Source: Catonia carolina
Taxonomy: Eukaryota; Arthropoda; Insecta; Hemiptera; Achilidae
Direction: 5' to 3'
Assembly (NCBI GenBank): GCA_035578175.1
Contig: JAQMRL010000006.1
Location: 57,205,001-57,269,000 of the forward strand
DNA: 64,000 nt
Of the stretch, positions 6,461 to 14,939 are shown piece by piece. The notes under the pieces were generated by a model. The model did not search any database. It saw only the letters and a program-made list of their open reading frames with translations, and was not told where the DNA came from. Each line of letters starts with the position of its first letter. Position 1 is the first letter of the stretch. A program made the position numbers and the translations under genes.

Positions 6461-6501
<41 letters not shown>

Positions 6502-6669
6502 TGTGTGTGTACAAACAGCGCCGTCGCCTCTTTTTTCCATGGCTTCGGACATGCTACCCCCAAGAATATAAATATTCACATACGCATACGCACGCGTACA
6601 CGGATGCGAATAAAGATATCTTTTAGAGATAGGCGGGGTTACGGTGTTTGTGTGTGTGTGTGTGTGTGT

Positions 6670-6721
<52 letters not shown>

Positions 6722-6730
6722 GTGTGTGTT
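6461..6730. repeat. Two GT microsatellites (right arm)
   Basis: (GT)n arrays at 6461-6510 and about 6646-6730 flank a 130-nt unique stretch. They mirror the CA arrays of the left arm but differ in length. Confidence 0.9.
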
Positions 6731-6746
6731 AGTTCTTAAAAGAACT
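6731..6746 (-). terminator. Histone-mRNA-like 3' hairpin (OB-fold gene, right arm)
   Basis: On minus this reads AGTTCTTTTAAGAACT, 42 nt beyond the OB-fold ORF stop. The loop is TTTA here rather than TTTC. Confidence 0.6.
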
Positions 6747-6788
6747 ATTTCTTCTTCTGCTGCCTACTTCAGAGATTTCTGAAAATAA

Positions 6789-7184
6789 CTAGTTGTTTTT
6801 TTCTTCTCCTTTTTCTTGCGCTCCATCGTTTCTTGCACTTAACACAACTGTAGGTGTTTTTGCATTTATATTGGTGAATGTCAAGGCGTACGGTCTTGCT
6901 TCAAATTCATCCAAATCCCATCCGCTCAGCAATTTCTGTATCCGCTTCGGTAGGAAAATTGAAAATTCCTCGTTTTCATCGTCTATTAACGTCGCCACCA
7001 CGCTCTTGCCAAATTTTGTGCTGGCAAAGTGCATGTAGGCCACCGGGTATGTTTTTCCTTCTACTAGCTCTGACGCTTTCTTTGTTGGTGGAAAGTCCAC
7101 TGACGAAACAGCGTTAAATTGGTCGACAAGTGACGACGACGATGGCTCCATGATGTTGATTGCTTGTGACGACGATGGTTCCAT
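6789..7184 (-). CDS. Probable OB-fold ssDNA-binding-like protein, 131 aa (right-arm copy)
   Basis: Mirror of 648-1043 with the same 131-aa protein. It is preceded on the minus strand by TATATAAAG at about 7215-7223 and followed by the hairpin at 6731-6746. It lies between the 98-aa ORF and the convergent BIR-like gene. Confidence 0.55.
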   Translation of the reverse strand: MEPSSSQAINIMEPSSSSLVDQFNAVSSVDFPPTKKASELVEGKTYPVAYMHFASTKFGKSVVATLIDDENEEFSIFLPKRIQKLLSGWDLDEFEARPYALTFTNINAKTPTVVLSARNDGAQEKGEEKNN

Positions 7185-7411
7185 GATGTTGAATGCTTCT
7201 AGTTATTTACAAGCCTTTATATAGCTATCCCCCCCCCCACTATCACCTCATCACGTGTAACGATGAGGAAAACTGGTCAGTTCTATGAAGTCAGGTGATC
7301 GACAGGAAATTACGATAATTACATATCGCTATAACATATCGACGAGGAAAGTAGTACGACAAATAAATTCTACAAACTCAAGCGAGTAACAGGAAACCGT
7401 ACAGATTACAA

Positions 7412-7708
7412 TCAAACTTGCTTGTAATTCCACTTTATATTTCTACACTGTCCATCAATAGTATCAAAATCTAATTCGTGTGTCCACTCACTTAATGCAT
7501 TAACAATTTCCGAAAAAACCACATTGTAATTTATTTGAACAACAACACTGAATCTTTTCATTCTTGCTATTGAAATCACGGCCTTCGGAAATAACGTGGT
7601 TAATATTTTCATTAAATGTCTGACCGAGTTAATCTTCCCATCTGGTCGGAATGTTATTATCCATACTGGAGACGATATGTCAACATCCATCATAAAATTT
7701 TGACACAT
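7412..7708 (-). CDS. Hypothetical viral protein, 98 aa (right-arm copy)
   Basis: Mirror of 123-419. Its ATG overlaps the 3' end of the polymerase-tail frame by 19 nt, which suggests it could be translated from the polymerase transcript. No TATA is evident immediately upstream. Confidence 0.6.
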   Translation of the reverse strand: MCQNFMMDVDISSPVWIITFRPDGKINSVRHLMKILTTLFPKAVISIARMKRFSVVVQINYNVVFSEIVNALSEWTHELDFDTIDGQCRNIKWNYKQV

Positions 7709-8125
7709 ACTGGACAATTTCCACCTCTTCCTAACCCTTCTCCTTCTCCTCTTCCTCTCCTTCCTGTTCCAATACCTTTACCCGCCAATGTCCGTGCGCC
7801 AATGTATCGTGTGAGTTGGGGAGTAGATACCGCTTGTCATCCATTGCTGACAGTGACAACTTCTGTTGCTTCAGCGTGTAGATTCTGTGATGAAAGCTCC
7901 GTATGTTGTGGTTTTGCAGTGTAAACTTTTACCGACTCTTGTAAACACTTCTTGTACTGTAAATGACGCAGATCTTCTCTAATGGAGACCCTTGCCACAC
8001 CTTTTGCCACCTTCTTTTCTTTACCGTCTTCTAGCAGCAAAGAATACATTTTGAGCCCGCAGCCCGACGAACTCTCGTATCGCACGCCCGTGCATCTCAT
8101 CCTTGAATGTACCTAACTTTTTCTT
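7690..8125 (-). pseudogene. Frameshifted C-terminal part of the family-B DNA polymerase
   Basis: Beyond the stop of the main polymerase ORF the family C-terminus continues in other frames. A segment at about 8055-8125 carries KLGTFKDE and REFVGLR, typical of this polymerase type just after the palm. A second segment (7837-8100 frame) carries KMYSLLLEDGKEKKVAKGV and QYKKCL. Thus at least two frameshifts separate coding pieces. A TGA at 7837-7839 then precedes the Gly/Arg-rich tail, which ends at 7690. I report the breaks only. They show the copy is no longer a working gene. Confidence 0.8.
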
Positions 8126-11100
8126 GTTTACGAGACCTGTAGCACTGGTGGTCGGTAGGGTACTCGGATGTGTCAAATCGGTCGAGATCTCTCATCATAT
8201 CGTCATAGATGTTGTCCGTCTCAATTTGATAAAGGAGACGCACTCTGATATGTGGCAGTTTTATTTTTTGACCGTAACGGGCTTTTGAATAACCGTAATG
8301 GAATTCGTACATTATAAGTTTGCTGATATCAAGAACGCAAAAACCTACGTATATAGGTTTGTTTAATTTGATGATAGTTTTCTTCAATGTCACACCGGCC
8401 ACACGTTCGTTGAGCGGAAACCAAAATTTCAAGCGAGGTTTGGCTATCAGTCTGTCCAATTTTGAAGGGTCCATCACCAGACGAAAGTCGATCCGATTTC
8501 TCACGTTTTCCAGACTCTTACCGTATACTGCATTTATCATTAATTTGAAAAAGTCAGTTTCAAATTTATTTTTTGCCTCCTTCCTCCGCTGGGTATTGAA
8601 TTCGATGTAAGTCTGCATCCACCTTTTTTGTCTAAACGACAGTACTCTGTGAATCTTTTTTACTTTCATTCCGAATTTTACATACTGCTGCAGATTCCGA
8701 TAATGAACAACATATTTCTGTCTGTCATCTAAAGTCGTCAGCAGTTTCGAAGTTGAAGGTTTTTTACCGGGAACGGTTGGTGGTAACTTTCGTTCGGGTG
8801 CCAGTGGATAGTCGTTATGCGTGTCGTGCAGCTCCTCCGGATATTGTAAATCAACCTCGAGAATATAACCCGTCGCGCTGTCCGTGTCAACCTTTTGCCA
8901 TTCAAAGCCGTTGATCTGTTCTTCAGTCAACCAACGGAAGTTCCTGTAGGGCATAGGTTCCATCATTGCGGTTCCATACAGATTGGTACAATCGTAGTAT
9001 TGGATCCACTTTGTTGGTTCTGACGGGTTGTGCTGATCAGGTAGAGACGGGTTATTCGCTTTTGCGTAACGGTTGGAGATCATAGCCACTCCACCACGTG
9101 TTCCTCGCTCGATAAACAGGTGCATGTCGATGTCCGTTAAAAGTTGTAGCTCGACTTTTGTCATTTTCAGCATGGCGTACCAGCCCAGATGAGGTGTTGA
9201 AAAGAAATGACATGGGTCAAGGTTGTAGTAGCGCATGCTGAGGTTTCGAAAATTCTCAAAAACGTCGGCTAGCAGCAGTACGTCCGTTTGCAGGTAAAGG
9301 TCGTGATAGCCGCCAAACGTTTGGATTTGGAAAGCGGTCCACACGTTTTTCGCATGCTCATAATCTTCTTCAGTGATGTCGGCACGGTGAAGTGAACTGA
9401 AGAAAGCAGACTTTGGCGGTAGCTGACGCTCTTGGAACCTTTCAATGTCGGACGCGTATTCGTAAGGGAATACGCCCTTCCGCAACATCAGGTCGCGTTG
9501 GTGCCCGTAAACGGATGTGGTTCGTTTGAATACCTCGTCTTTGACATTGTCGTGTTCACAACCATCGACCAAATTTTTTACCAAATTGTCTAAAGATGCG
9601 TTGAGGAATTGAAGGGAGTCGAGAAATCGGAGTGGTCCCAATTGGATGCTGGAGAATCTCTCACTGTTGTTTGCAATACATGACACTTCCTCTTTCTTGT
9701 ATTTGCCCAGGGACTGAACGATGTGATGTGAGTCATACCCGCGGAGGTTGTGAAAAAATACGGGTATATGAAGACTTCGTTTCGCGTTCAGGTTGCATCT
9801 GCTATGAGCAGCTCCCAAAAATTTGCCTGACGTATGTGAATGATGCCGACAGCGGTCATCACCCAAAGGAGTATCGCATAACATACAGTTGACGGTAATC
9901 TCAAACTCGGCTTCTTCCTCCCACGTCAGCCGCATCGGAACGATGTGCAACATACGCTCCTTGAGCACCTTTCCTTTCTCCAAAAGTTCGTCCAACATCT
10001 TCTCGATCACGTCCTCGTCAGCTTTGGCTCTGTACACGACAGGTCCATCTTCAATGTCGCCGTGTTCGTCAACTATCACATATGAGTAGCCAGAAGGTGT
10101 GTGGACTGCAACTTTGTTGGTGTAAGCAAAGGTGTTCGGTTCCGTGCGGTGCTCGTTGTCGTTTTTGCTTTGCTGCGGGTTCGGTTCGACCGATGCGATC
10201 GGTTCGACAAAAGATTCCGTGTCGGCATATACAGTGAACGGAGCACGCAGAGTCCACGAGTAGTTGCGGAATCGCATTACTGATGATCTCTCGTCGGCAG
10301 CATTCGGCAACTCAATCCGTTGGGTTCCGTGTTTCTCACATAGTTTTACGTGCTCGTTTCTGTTGTGCAAGGCAATTTTTGGATCGGTCGAACAGAATCT
10401 GTGCAGACAAAACGGACAATAGTGGCACGGTTTATGTGATTTAGTCAATCCGGACAATAGGCGCGACAGTCCGTTCTTCCCCGGTTTTGTGTTGATGAGA
10501 CAGTAATGGAGTTGGCCCTCCTTCTCACCGGACAAAAGTAGCAGATGTATGATGTACGGACGCTGACGATGTTTTGTAATTCGTACTGGATAGACTGCAT
10601 CCTCCTCTTCGTCGTACGAAAGAACATTGATAGCGATGGTTTGATTCATGCGCTCGAACCATTCAATGTCGTGTAATTTCACGGGATACATGATACCGTC
10701 CATCTTGACGTTATCCTCGAATTGATGGTACCACGAAGCACGGTAATGTCCTCCGGGCTGGTCGTGGAAGTAGGCCAGAATTGACCACAGAAAGCATTTT
10801 TCGTCTTCGTAGTTCTTAACGTTAATAAGCGCCTTCCTAGCCGCCAATTTCTTTGGAAGGTTTATAAAAGAACTTGCGGCTCCGTGAAGTGGACGATAAC
10901 GGACGATATGAAGATCTATTTCCTTTATTTTTTTCACTGACCAACCTGAACCGTTTTTTAGGTACTGCTCCAGGCTGTTGACTATCTTCTCGACGGACTC
11001 CAAATACTGATCGGTCAGTCGTTCAAGTTCTTCCGAACTTATGTTGATTGATGTTTTAGTACTACCGTGAAAAATGGCATCCGATTCGGTCCATTCATCT

Positions 11101-11327
11101 TCACCCTCCTCCTTCGTAGGTACAAATTTTTGCATTTCTACTTTTACTGTTATATACCATTTTACGTTGCCGTGAAAGCGGTGTCCTTCCTCAACAACAT
11201 TGTACAATATCGGGTATCGGTAGCGAAATAGGACCAACTTGACGTCGTCCTCGTCGTACTCTGCAACGTTCCATCGAAAGTGGATCATATTTTCTTCGAT
11301 CGCGCGTACAACCTCTGGTAGACACAT
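8097..11327 (-). CDS. Protein-primed family-B DNA polymerase (PolB), 1076 aa, inactivated
   Basis: This is a replicative polymerase of the Polinton/adintovirus/bidnavirus type. Seen in order: an N-terminal family region with GSGWSVKKI and FINLPKKLAARKALINV (126-170); a Cys/His cluster (C301, C304, C307, H326, C330); exonuclease I DTE (369-371); an HNH/endonuclease-VII-like zinc segment CMLC (481-484) with GKFLGAAHSRCN (501-512); exonuclease II NLRGYDSH (527-534); exonuclease III YLQTD (678-682); polymerase motif A YDCTNLYG (778-785); motif B KLMINAVYG (928-936). Motif C, normally YxDTDS, is absent at about 1024-1034, where PHIRVRLL stands instead. With the downstream frameshifts this predicts a dead enzyme. 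The start ATG 11327 has a TATA 70-77 nt upstream. It is the largest ORF here and the best evidence for a viral origin. Confidence 0.93.
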   Translation of the reverse strand: MCLPEVVRAIEENMIHFRWNVAEYDEDDVKLVLFRYRYPILYNVVEEGHRFHGNVKWYITVKVEMQKFVPTKEEGEDEWTESDAIFHGSTKTSINISSEELERLTDQYLESVEKIVNSLEQYLKNGSGWSVKKIKEIDLHIVRYRPLHGAASSFINLPKKLAARKALINVKNYEDEKCFLWSILAYFHDQPGGHYRASWYHQFEDNVKMDGIMYPVKLHDIEWFERMNQTIAINVLSYDEEEDAVYPVRITKHRQRPYIIHLLLLSGEKEGQLHYCLINTKPGKNGLSRLLSGLTKSHKPCHYCPFCLHRFCSTDPKIALHNRNEHVKLCEKHGTQRIELPNAADERSSVMRFRNYSWTLRAPFTVYADTESFVEPIASVEPNPQQSKNDNEHRTEPNTFAYTNKVAVHTPSGYSYVIVDEHGDIEDGPVVYRAKADEDVIEKMLDELLEKGKVLKERMLHIVPMRLTWEEEAEFEITVNCMLCDTPLGDDRCRHHSHTSGKFLGAAHSRCNLNAKRSLHIPVFFHNLRGYDSHHIVQSLGKYKKEEVSCIANNSERFSSIQLGPLRFLDSLQFLNASLDNLVKNLVDGCEHDNVKDEVFKRTTSVYGHQRDLMLRKGVFPYEYASDIERFQERQLPPKSAFFSSLHRADITEEDYEHAKNVWTAFQIQTFGGYHDLYLQTDVLLLADVFENFRNLSMRYYNLDPCHFFSTPHLGWYAMLKMTKVELQLLTDIDMHLFIERGTRGGVAMISNRYAKANNPSLPDQHNPSEPTKWIQYYDCTNLYGTAMMEPMPYRNFRWLTEEQINGFEWQKVDTDSATGYILEVDLQYPEELHDTHNDYPLAPERKLPPTVPGKKPSTSKLLTTLDDRQKYVVHYRNLQQYVKFGMKVKKIHRVLSFRQKRWMQTYIEFNTQRRKEAKNKFETDFFKLMINAVYGKSLENVRNRIDFRLVMDPSKLDRLIAKPRLKFWFPLNERVAGVTLKKTIIKLNKPIYVGFCVLDISKLIMYEFHYGYSKARYGQKIKLPHIRVRLLYQIETDNIYDDMMRDLDRFDTSEYPTDHQCYRSRKQEKVRYIQG

Positions 11328-11353
11328 TGTGTATGTAAGTGTGTATGTCTATT

Positions 11354-11404
11354 CGCACTGACTGCACAGACTAGACTACTAGCTGTGTGATTGTGTCTTA
11401 TATA
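11354..11404 (-). promoter_or_regulatory. PolB promoter
   Basis: On minus, TATATAAG lies at about 11397-11404. CAGTCAGTG, an arthropod initiator-like element, lies at about 11355-11363, some 40 nt downstream and about 30 nt before the ATG. The same CAGTC core recurs at the starts near 1954 and 3840. Confidence 0.5.
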
Positions 11405-12170
11405 TTATACGATACGTCAGAGGAAATGGTATTATCACGTGTTTCAATGGTTTCATCATCCTTTGTTTTTGTCACCGTCACCACCTGCTATTCGATATCA
11501 CATAGTTTGTGAGTTGATGTCAGTCACCACTTTTCAGATGACTATACCATATTATGTATTGTAACTTTGTAGCTAAAGAAATAGCTTATTTGCACTTTGG
11601 TAGGTGATGACAAAAAGGCACACCGGTTACTTGATTTAAAATCAAAGATTAAAATTTATTTTAGTATTAAGGATTGATGTTTTTATTGCTTGTTTATTTT
11701 TAGAATTAATGTCTGCTAAATTTAAGTTAATATTTTAAGAGAGTCGTTTTGTTTTATCGATGAGGAAAGTTATTAAGTTATGTTCAAGGAAAACGTGTGT
11801 GGTTAGCTTTAGAATATTTATTAGGCTTGGTACTTCCTGTTATTTTATTTCATGGTTAAATATGACGCAGCCACATCGACAAATGAAAGGATGTAAGATA
11901 ACTTAAACTATGTTAATGGTTTTTTTGTTCGAGCATGAGGAAAGTTTAACCGAATATTAAATTGTAAAACTTCCTGGTAATAAGGAAAATGTTCGTTTCA
12001 CGTGTTGAAGGACAAAGATTGTAGATTAATATTTCAATGCAATAATTATCATTTATCATGCGCTGTACTTCCCGTCGATTTAATAATAGACGTTTAATAT
12101 CTTTTTATTTGTGTGATAGAGGAAATTGGTATGTTATAACATGGTTACTCGGAACGTATATAAACTTTCC
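11405..12170. other. Viral intergenic region with repeated GAGGAAA motifs
   Basis: No ORF is supportable. GAGGAAA recurs at about 11430, 11762, 11938 and 12118, and variants such as CGATGAGGAAAGTT match the left-arm intergenic region near 465-560 (seen there as TTTCCTC) and its mirror near 7264 and 7343. CACGTG-type E-box cores occur near 11437 and 12000. A TATA-like GTATATAAAC is at about 12156. Confidence 0.5.
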
Positions 12171-12345
12171 CTATTATACTGATTGCCTATCTCCTTACGC
12201 GATCCCTGATTGGTCGAGGGCGTGGCCAAACTGGTCACGTGGTCTACCACACAACGAGATAAGAATGACATCAGTCCCAACTCTTAACACAAAAAAAACA
12301 AAATGGCGTTGGCGCAGTATGGCCCCTATTATACTGATGCTGGGA
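12171..12345 (+). repeat. Terminal-repeat type A, isolated copy
   Basis: The unit reads CTATTATACTGATTGCC, then CCTGATTGG (inverted CCAAT), GGGCGTGGCC (GC/KLF-type box), TCACGTGG (E-box) and AAAATGGCG (YY1-like). It is the same unit as in 13161-13915. It ends at the junction with the type B repeat at 12360. Confidence 0.8.
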
Positions 12346-12359
12346 AACGCATCGGGCCC

Positions 12360-12653
12360 CCGGCCTAACGGGCGATGTGGAACGGGGGCACAACAAAAAA
12401 GAATTTCACTCTAGCCTCGGGACTCGGGACTCGGGACTCTGGCCTCGGGACTCTGGCCTCGGGACTCTGGCCTCGGGACTCTGGCCTCGGGACTCTGGCC
12501 TCGGGCCTCTGACCTCGGGACCCGCGCGCGTTGTGAATGACGGACGCTGGGATAGCGGTTGGTGGTGGTGGTGGTGGTGGGGATTTCCTATATAAGAGAG
12601 AGAGGCTGCAGTGTACGCGATCACGGTTCACTCACTCACTCACACCCAGCAGC
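12360..12653 (+). repeat. Terminal-repeat type B, second copy with promoter but no gene
   Basis: Homologous to 4271-4505 in direct orientation, with more copies of the CTCGGGACTCTGG-type unit and a better TATA (CTATATAAG, 12588-12596). Homology stops at CACCCAGCAGCA, precisely where the ATG of the 113-aa ORF follows in the other copy. A promoter without its gene implies a recombination breakpoint at 12653. Confidence 0.85.
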
Positions 12654-13160
12654 ACCGGAAATGGGCGGTGCTTACCTAAAGCGATAACAAACGACAGTGT
12701 ACCCTGGTTAGTCGAGCACACAACAACCGCCATCTACCCTTCCGGAAATGGGCGCAGCTTACCTAAAGCGATAACAAAAAACGGTGTACCCTGAATGGTC
12801 GAAGACACAACAACCACCATCTCCCCTCCGGAAATGGACGGAGCTAACGTAAAGCGATAACAAAAAACGGTGTACCCTGAATGGTCGAAGACACAACAAC
12901 CACCATCTCCCCTCCGGAAATGGGCGGAGCTAACTTAAAGCGATAACAAAAGACGGTGTGTCCTGATTGGTCGAGAATACAACCTCATACTCACCCCTCC
13001 GGAAATGGGCGGAGCTAACTTAAAGCGATAACAAAAGACGGTGTGTCCTGATTGGCCGAGGATACAACCTCATACTCACCCCTCCGGAAATGGGCGGAGC
13101 TAACTTAAAGCGATAACAAAAGACGGTGTGTCCTGATTGGTCGAGGGGCGTGGCCTAACC
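12654..13160 (+). repeat. Six 85-88-bp tandem repeats
   Basis: Units start at 12654, 12742, 12828, 12914, 12999 and 13084. Each contains CCGGAAATGGGCGGAGC, AAAGCGATAACAAA and CCTGATTGGTCGA with minor variants. GC boxes and inverted CCAAT boxes in a tandem array resemble viral enhancer or origin-proximal repeats. No ORF is preserved. Confidence 0.9.
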
Positions 13161-13915
13161 GGTCACGTGGTCTACCACACAACGAGATAAGAATGACACA
13201 GTCCCAACTCTCTAACTCTTAACACAAAAAAAACAAAATTGCGGTGACGCAGTATGCCCCCTATTATACTGATTGCCTATCTCCTTACGCGATCCCTGAT
13301 TGGTCGAGGGCGTGGCCAAACTGGTCACGTGGTCTACCACACAACGAGATAAGAATGACATCAGTCCCAACTCTTAACACAAAAAAAATGGCGTTGGCGC
13401 AGTATGCCCCCTATTATACTGATTGCCTATCTCCTTACGCGATCCCTGATTGGTCGAGGGCGTGGCCAAAGACTGCCTATCTCTATTACGCGATCCTGAT
13501 TGGTCGAGGGGCGTGGCCAAACTGGTCACGTGGTCTACCACACAACGAGATAAGAATGACATCAGTCCCAACTCTCTAACTCATAACACAAAAAACAAAA
13601 TGGCGGTGGCGCAGTATGCCCCCTACATCAGTCCCAACTCTTAACACAAAAAAACAAAATGGCGTTGGCGCAGTATGCCCCCTATTATACTGATTGCCTA
13701 TCTCCTTACGCGATCCCTGATTGGTCGAGGGCGTGGCCAAAGACTGCCTATCTCTTTTACGCGATCCTGATTGGTCGAGGGGCGTGGCCAAACTGGTCAC
13801 GTGGTCTACCACACAACGAGATAAGAATGACATCAGTCCCAACTCTCTAACTCATAACACAAAAAACAAAATGGCGGTGGCGCAGTATGCCCCCTTTTAT
13901 ACTACTCGTGATGGA
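13161..13915 (+). repeat. Terminal-repeat type A array
   Basis: Copies of the CTATTATACTGATTGCC unit begin at 13261, 13411 and 13682. The last two belong to a 271-bp tandem duplication (about 13374-13644 and 13645-13915). Each holds CCTGATTGG, GGGCGTGGCC, TCACGTGG and ACAAAATGGCG(G/T)TGGCG. ORFs read through this region follow the repeat period and are not genes. Confidence 0.9.
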
Positions 13916-14105
13916 ACTGTCTCACTTGAAGTATCAGTGGCAGAGAGTCTTGTGCGCTGTTCTCAAGTAGCTGTTTACATTAGGTTGCATCGACCGTCAT
14001 GGTTTTTGTGTTTATAATGTTTGGCAACTCTTTACTTTTAATTTGGTATATATAAAAAGACTATACGGCAATTAGAACGGAAGATATAATCAGATAAACG
14101 AATTA
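13916..14105 (+). promoter_or_regulatory. Leader and TATA box for the 14106 ORF
   Basis: Non-repeated DNA with TATATATAAAAAG at about 14046-14058, 48 nt before the ATG at 14106. Composition still resembles the viral block rather than the AT-rich host DNA that follows. Confidence 0.4.
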
Positions 14106-14276
14106 ATGGAGGAACGCTTGGCGGCCATGTTTAATCGCCATTTTGATCAATTTCGACGGAGTTGGTTTTTGGAACATTGGATACCCTCGATCAAGAGGTT
14201 GAAACGAACACGTCGATGTATGATAAGTTGTAAGGGGGGGGGGGTGCACGGTAACCCTATCTGGCCCACGGACTAA
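14106..14276 (+). CDS. Short basic ORF, probable truncated viral gene, 56 aa
   Basis: ATG 14106 opens MEERLAAMFNRHFDQFRRSW, followed by a Lys/Arg-rich segment (IKRLKRTRRCMI). The frame then enters an 11-G run (14234-14244) encoding poly-Gly and stops at 14274-14276. The helix-rich basic start, TATA upstream and viral-like composition suggest the 5' end of a viral gene cut at about 14234, close to the right edge of the viral block. The family is unknown. It could be a chance ORF. Confidence 0.4.
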   Translation: MEERLAAMFNRHFDQFRRSWFLEHWIPSIKRLKRTRRCMISCKGGGVHGNPIWPTD

Positions 14277-14792
14277 AGGCTCTGGTAACTTTTTTTGCTG
14301 CATTGATATCAGTATTTGGAGGACTGAGAATGCAAACACTTTGAATGTGGAAACCGAAATTGTTAAGCAGATATTTTGGTTAAACATAAAATTAATAAAT
14401 ATATTAAATCATTCTTTATAATTGAGTGATAATTATTAAATACATTTTCATACAAGTCACAAATTTAAGATAATAAATTGACATGTTATATTGTAACTAG
14501 GAAAATATAGGATAAGTAACCGAGAGAAACCGCAAGAAATTCCGGTCTGAACAGAAAACAAAATAACTAAAAATACATAAATAATTATTAATGTTTAAAA
14601 GATTTTATTTTCTTCTTATCTTGTCTGAACTTCTCCTTATCTCTCAATTTTACAATATTAAATAAATACAAATTTTTAATTGTAAAATACTATAAAAGAA
14701 TTCGCTCGCAGTAGATGAAAGCTAAATATTAATAAAAAATATCACCATAATGTATTAAAATTTCTACTTTCTATTGTTTTATATGAACATAT
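14277..14792. other. AT-rich host DNA, no feature seen
   Basis: A sharp fall in GC content marks the change from viral to host sequence. I see no ORF or repeat that I can support. Confidence 0.5.
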
Positions 14793-14905
14793 CTTACAGG
14801 GAAGGGAAGTGTCGTTTTATGTCGATTTTTGGAAATCGAGTTTTCACCGAATATACACGTTTTCAGGCCCCCTGAATACAACAAACATGTTTATTTTAGC
14901 GATTG

Positions 14906-14939
<34 letters not shown>

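Larger units (their letters stand above)
4161..7830 (-). repeat. Right arm of 7.8-kb palindrome
   Basis: Reverse complement of 1-3670. On this side the sequence continues into the polymerase gene, whose tail straddles the boundary. The right arm therefore shows what probably lay beyond the left end of the window. Gene order from the centre: 113-aa ORF (+), two ORF-less hairpins, acidic small ORF (-), BIR-like (+), OB-fold (-), 98-aa ORF (-), polymerase (-). Confidence 0.95.

Noticed and set aside
8103..10283. Plus-strand ORFs opposite PolB
   Set aside because: Antisense to a strongly supported polymerase gene; no motifs of their own.
11523..11541. AGTCA...TGACT around CTTTTCAG as another histone-like hairpin
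   Set aside because: Only the outer five pairs form, the inner pairs mismatch, and no plus-strand gene ends nearby.
12365..12631. ORFs of PRPESRGQSPEAR type in the terminal repeat
   Set aside because: They follow the period of the CTCGGGACTCTGG repeat and change with its copy number.
13244..13850. ORFs with repeated YTDCLSPYAIPDWSRAWP text
   Set aside because: Repeat-encoded; the same text restarts with each tandem unit and has no independent start or end.
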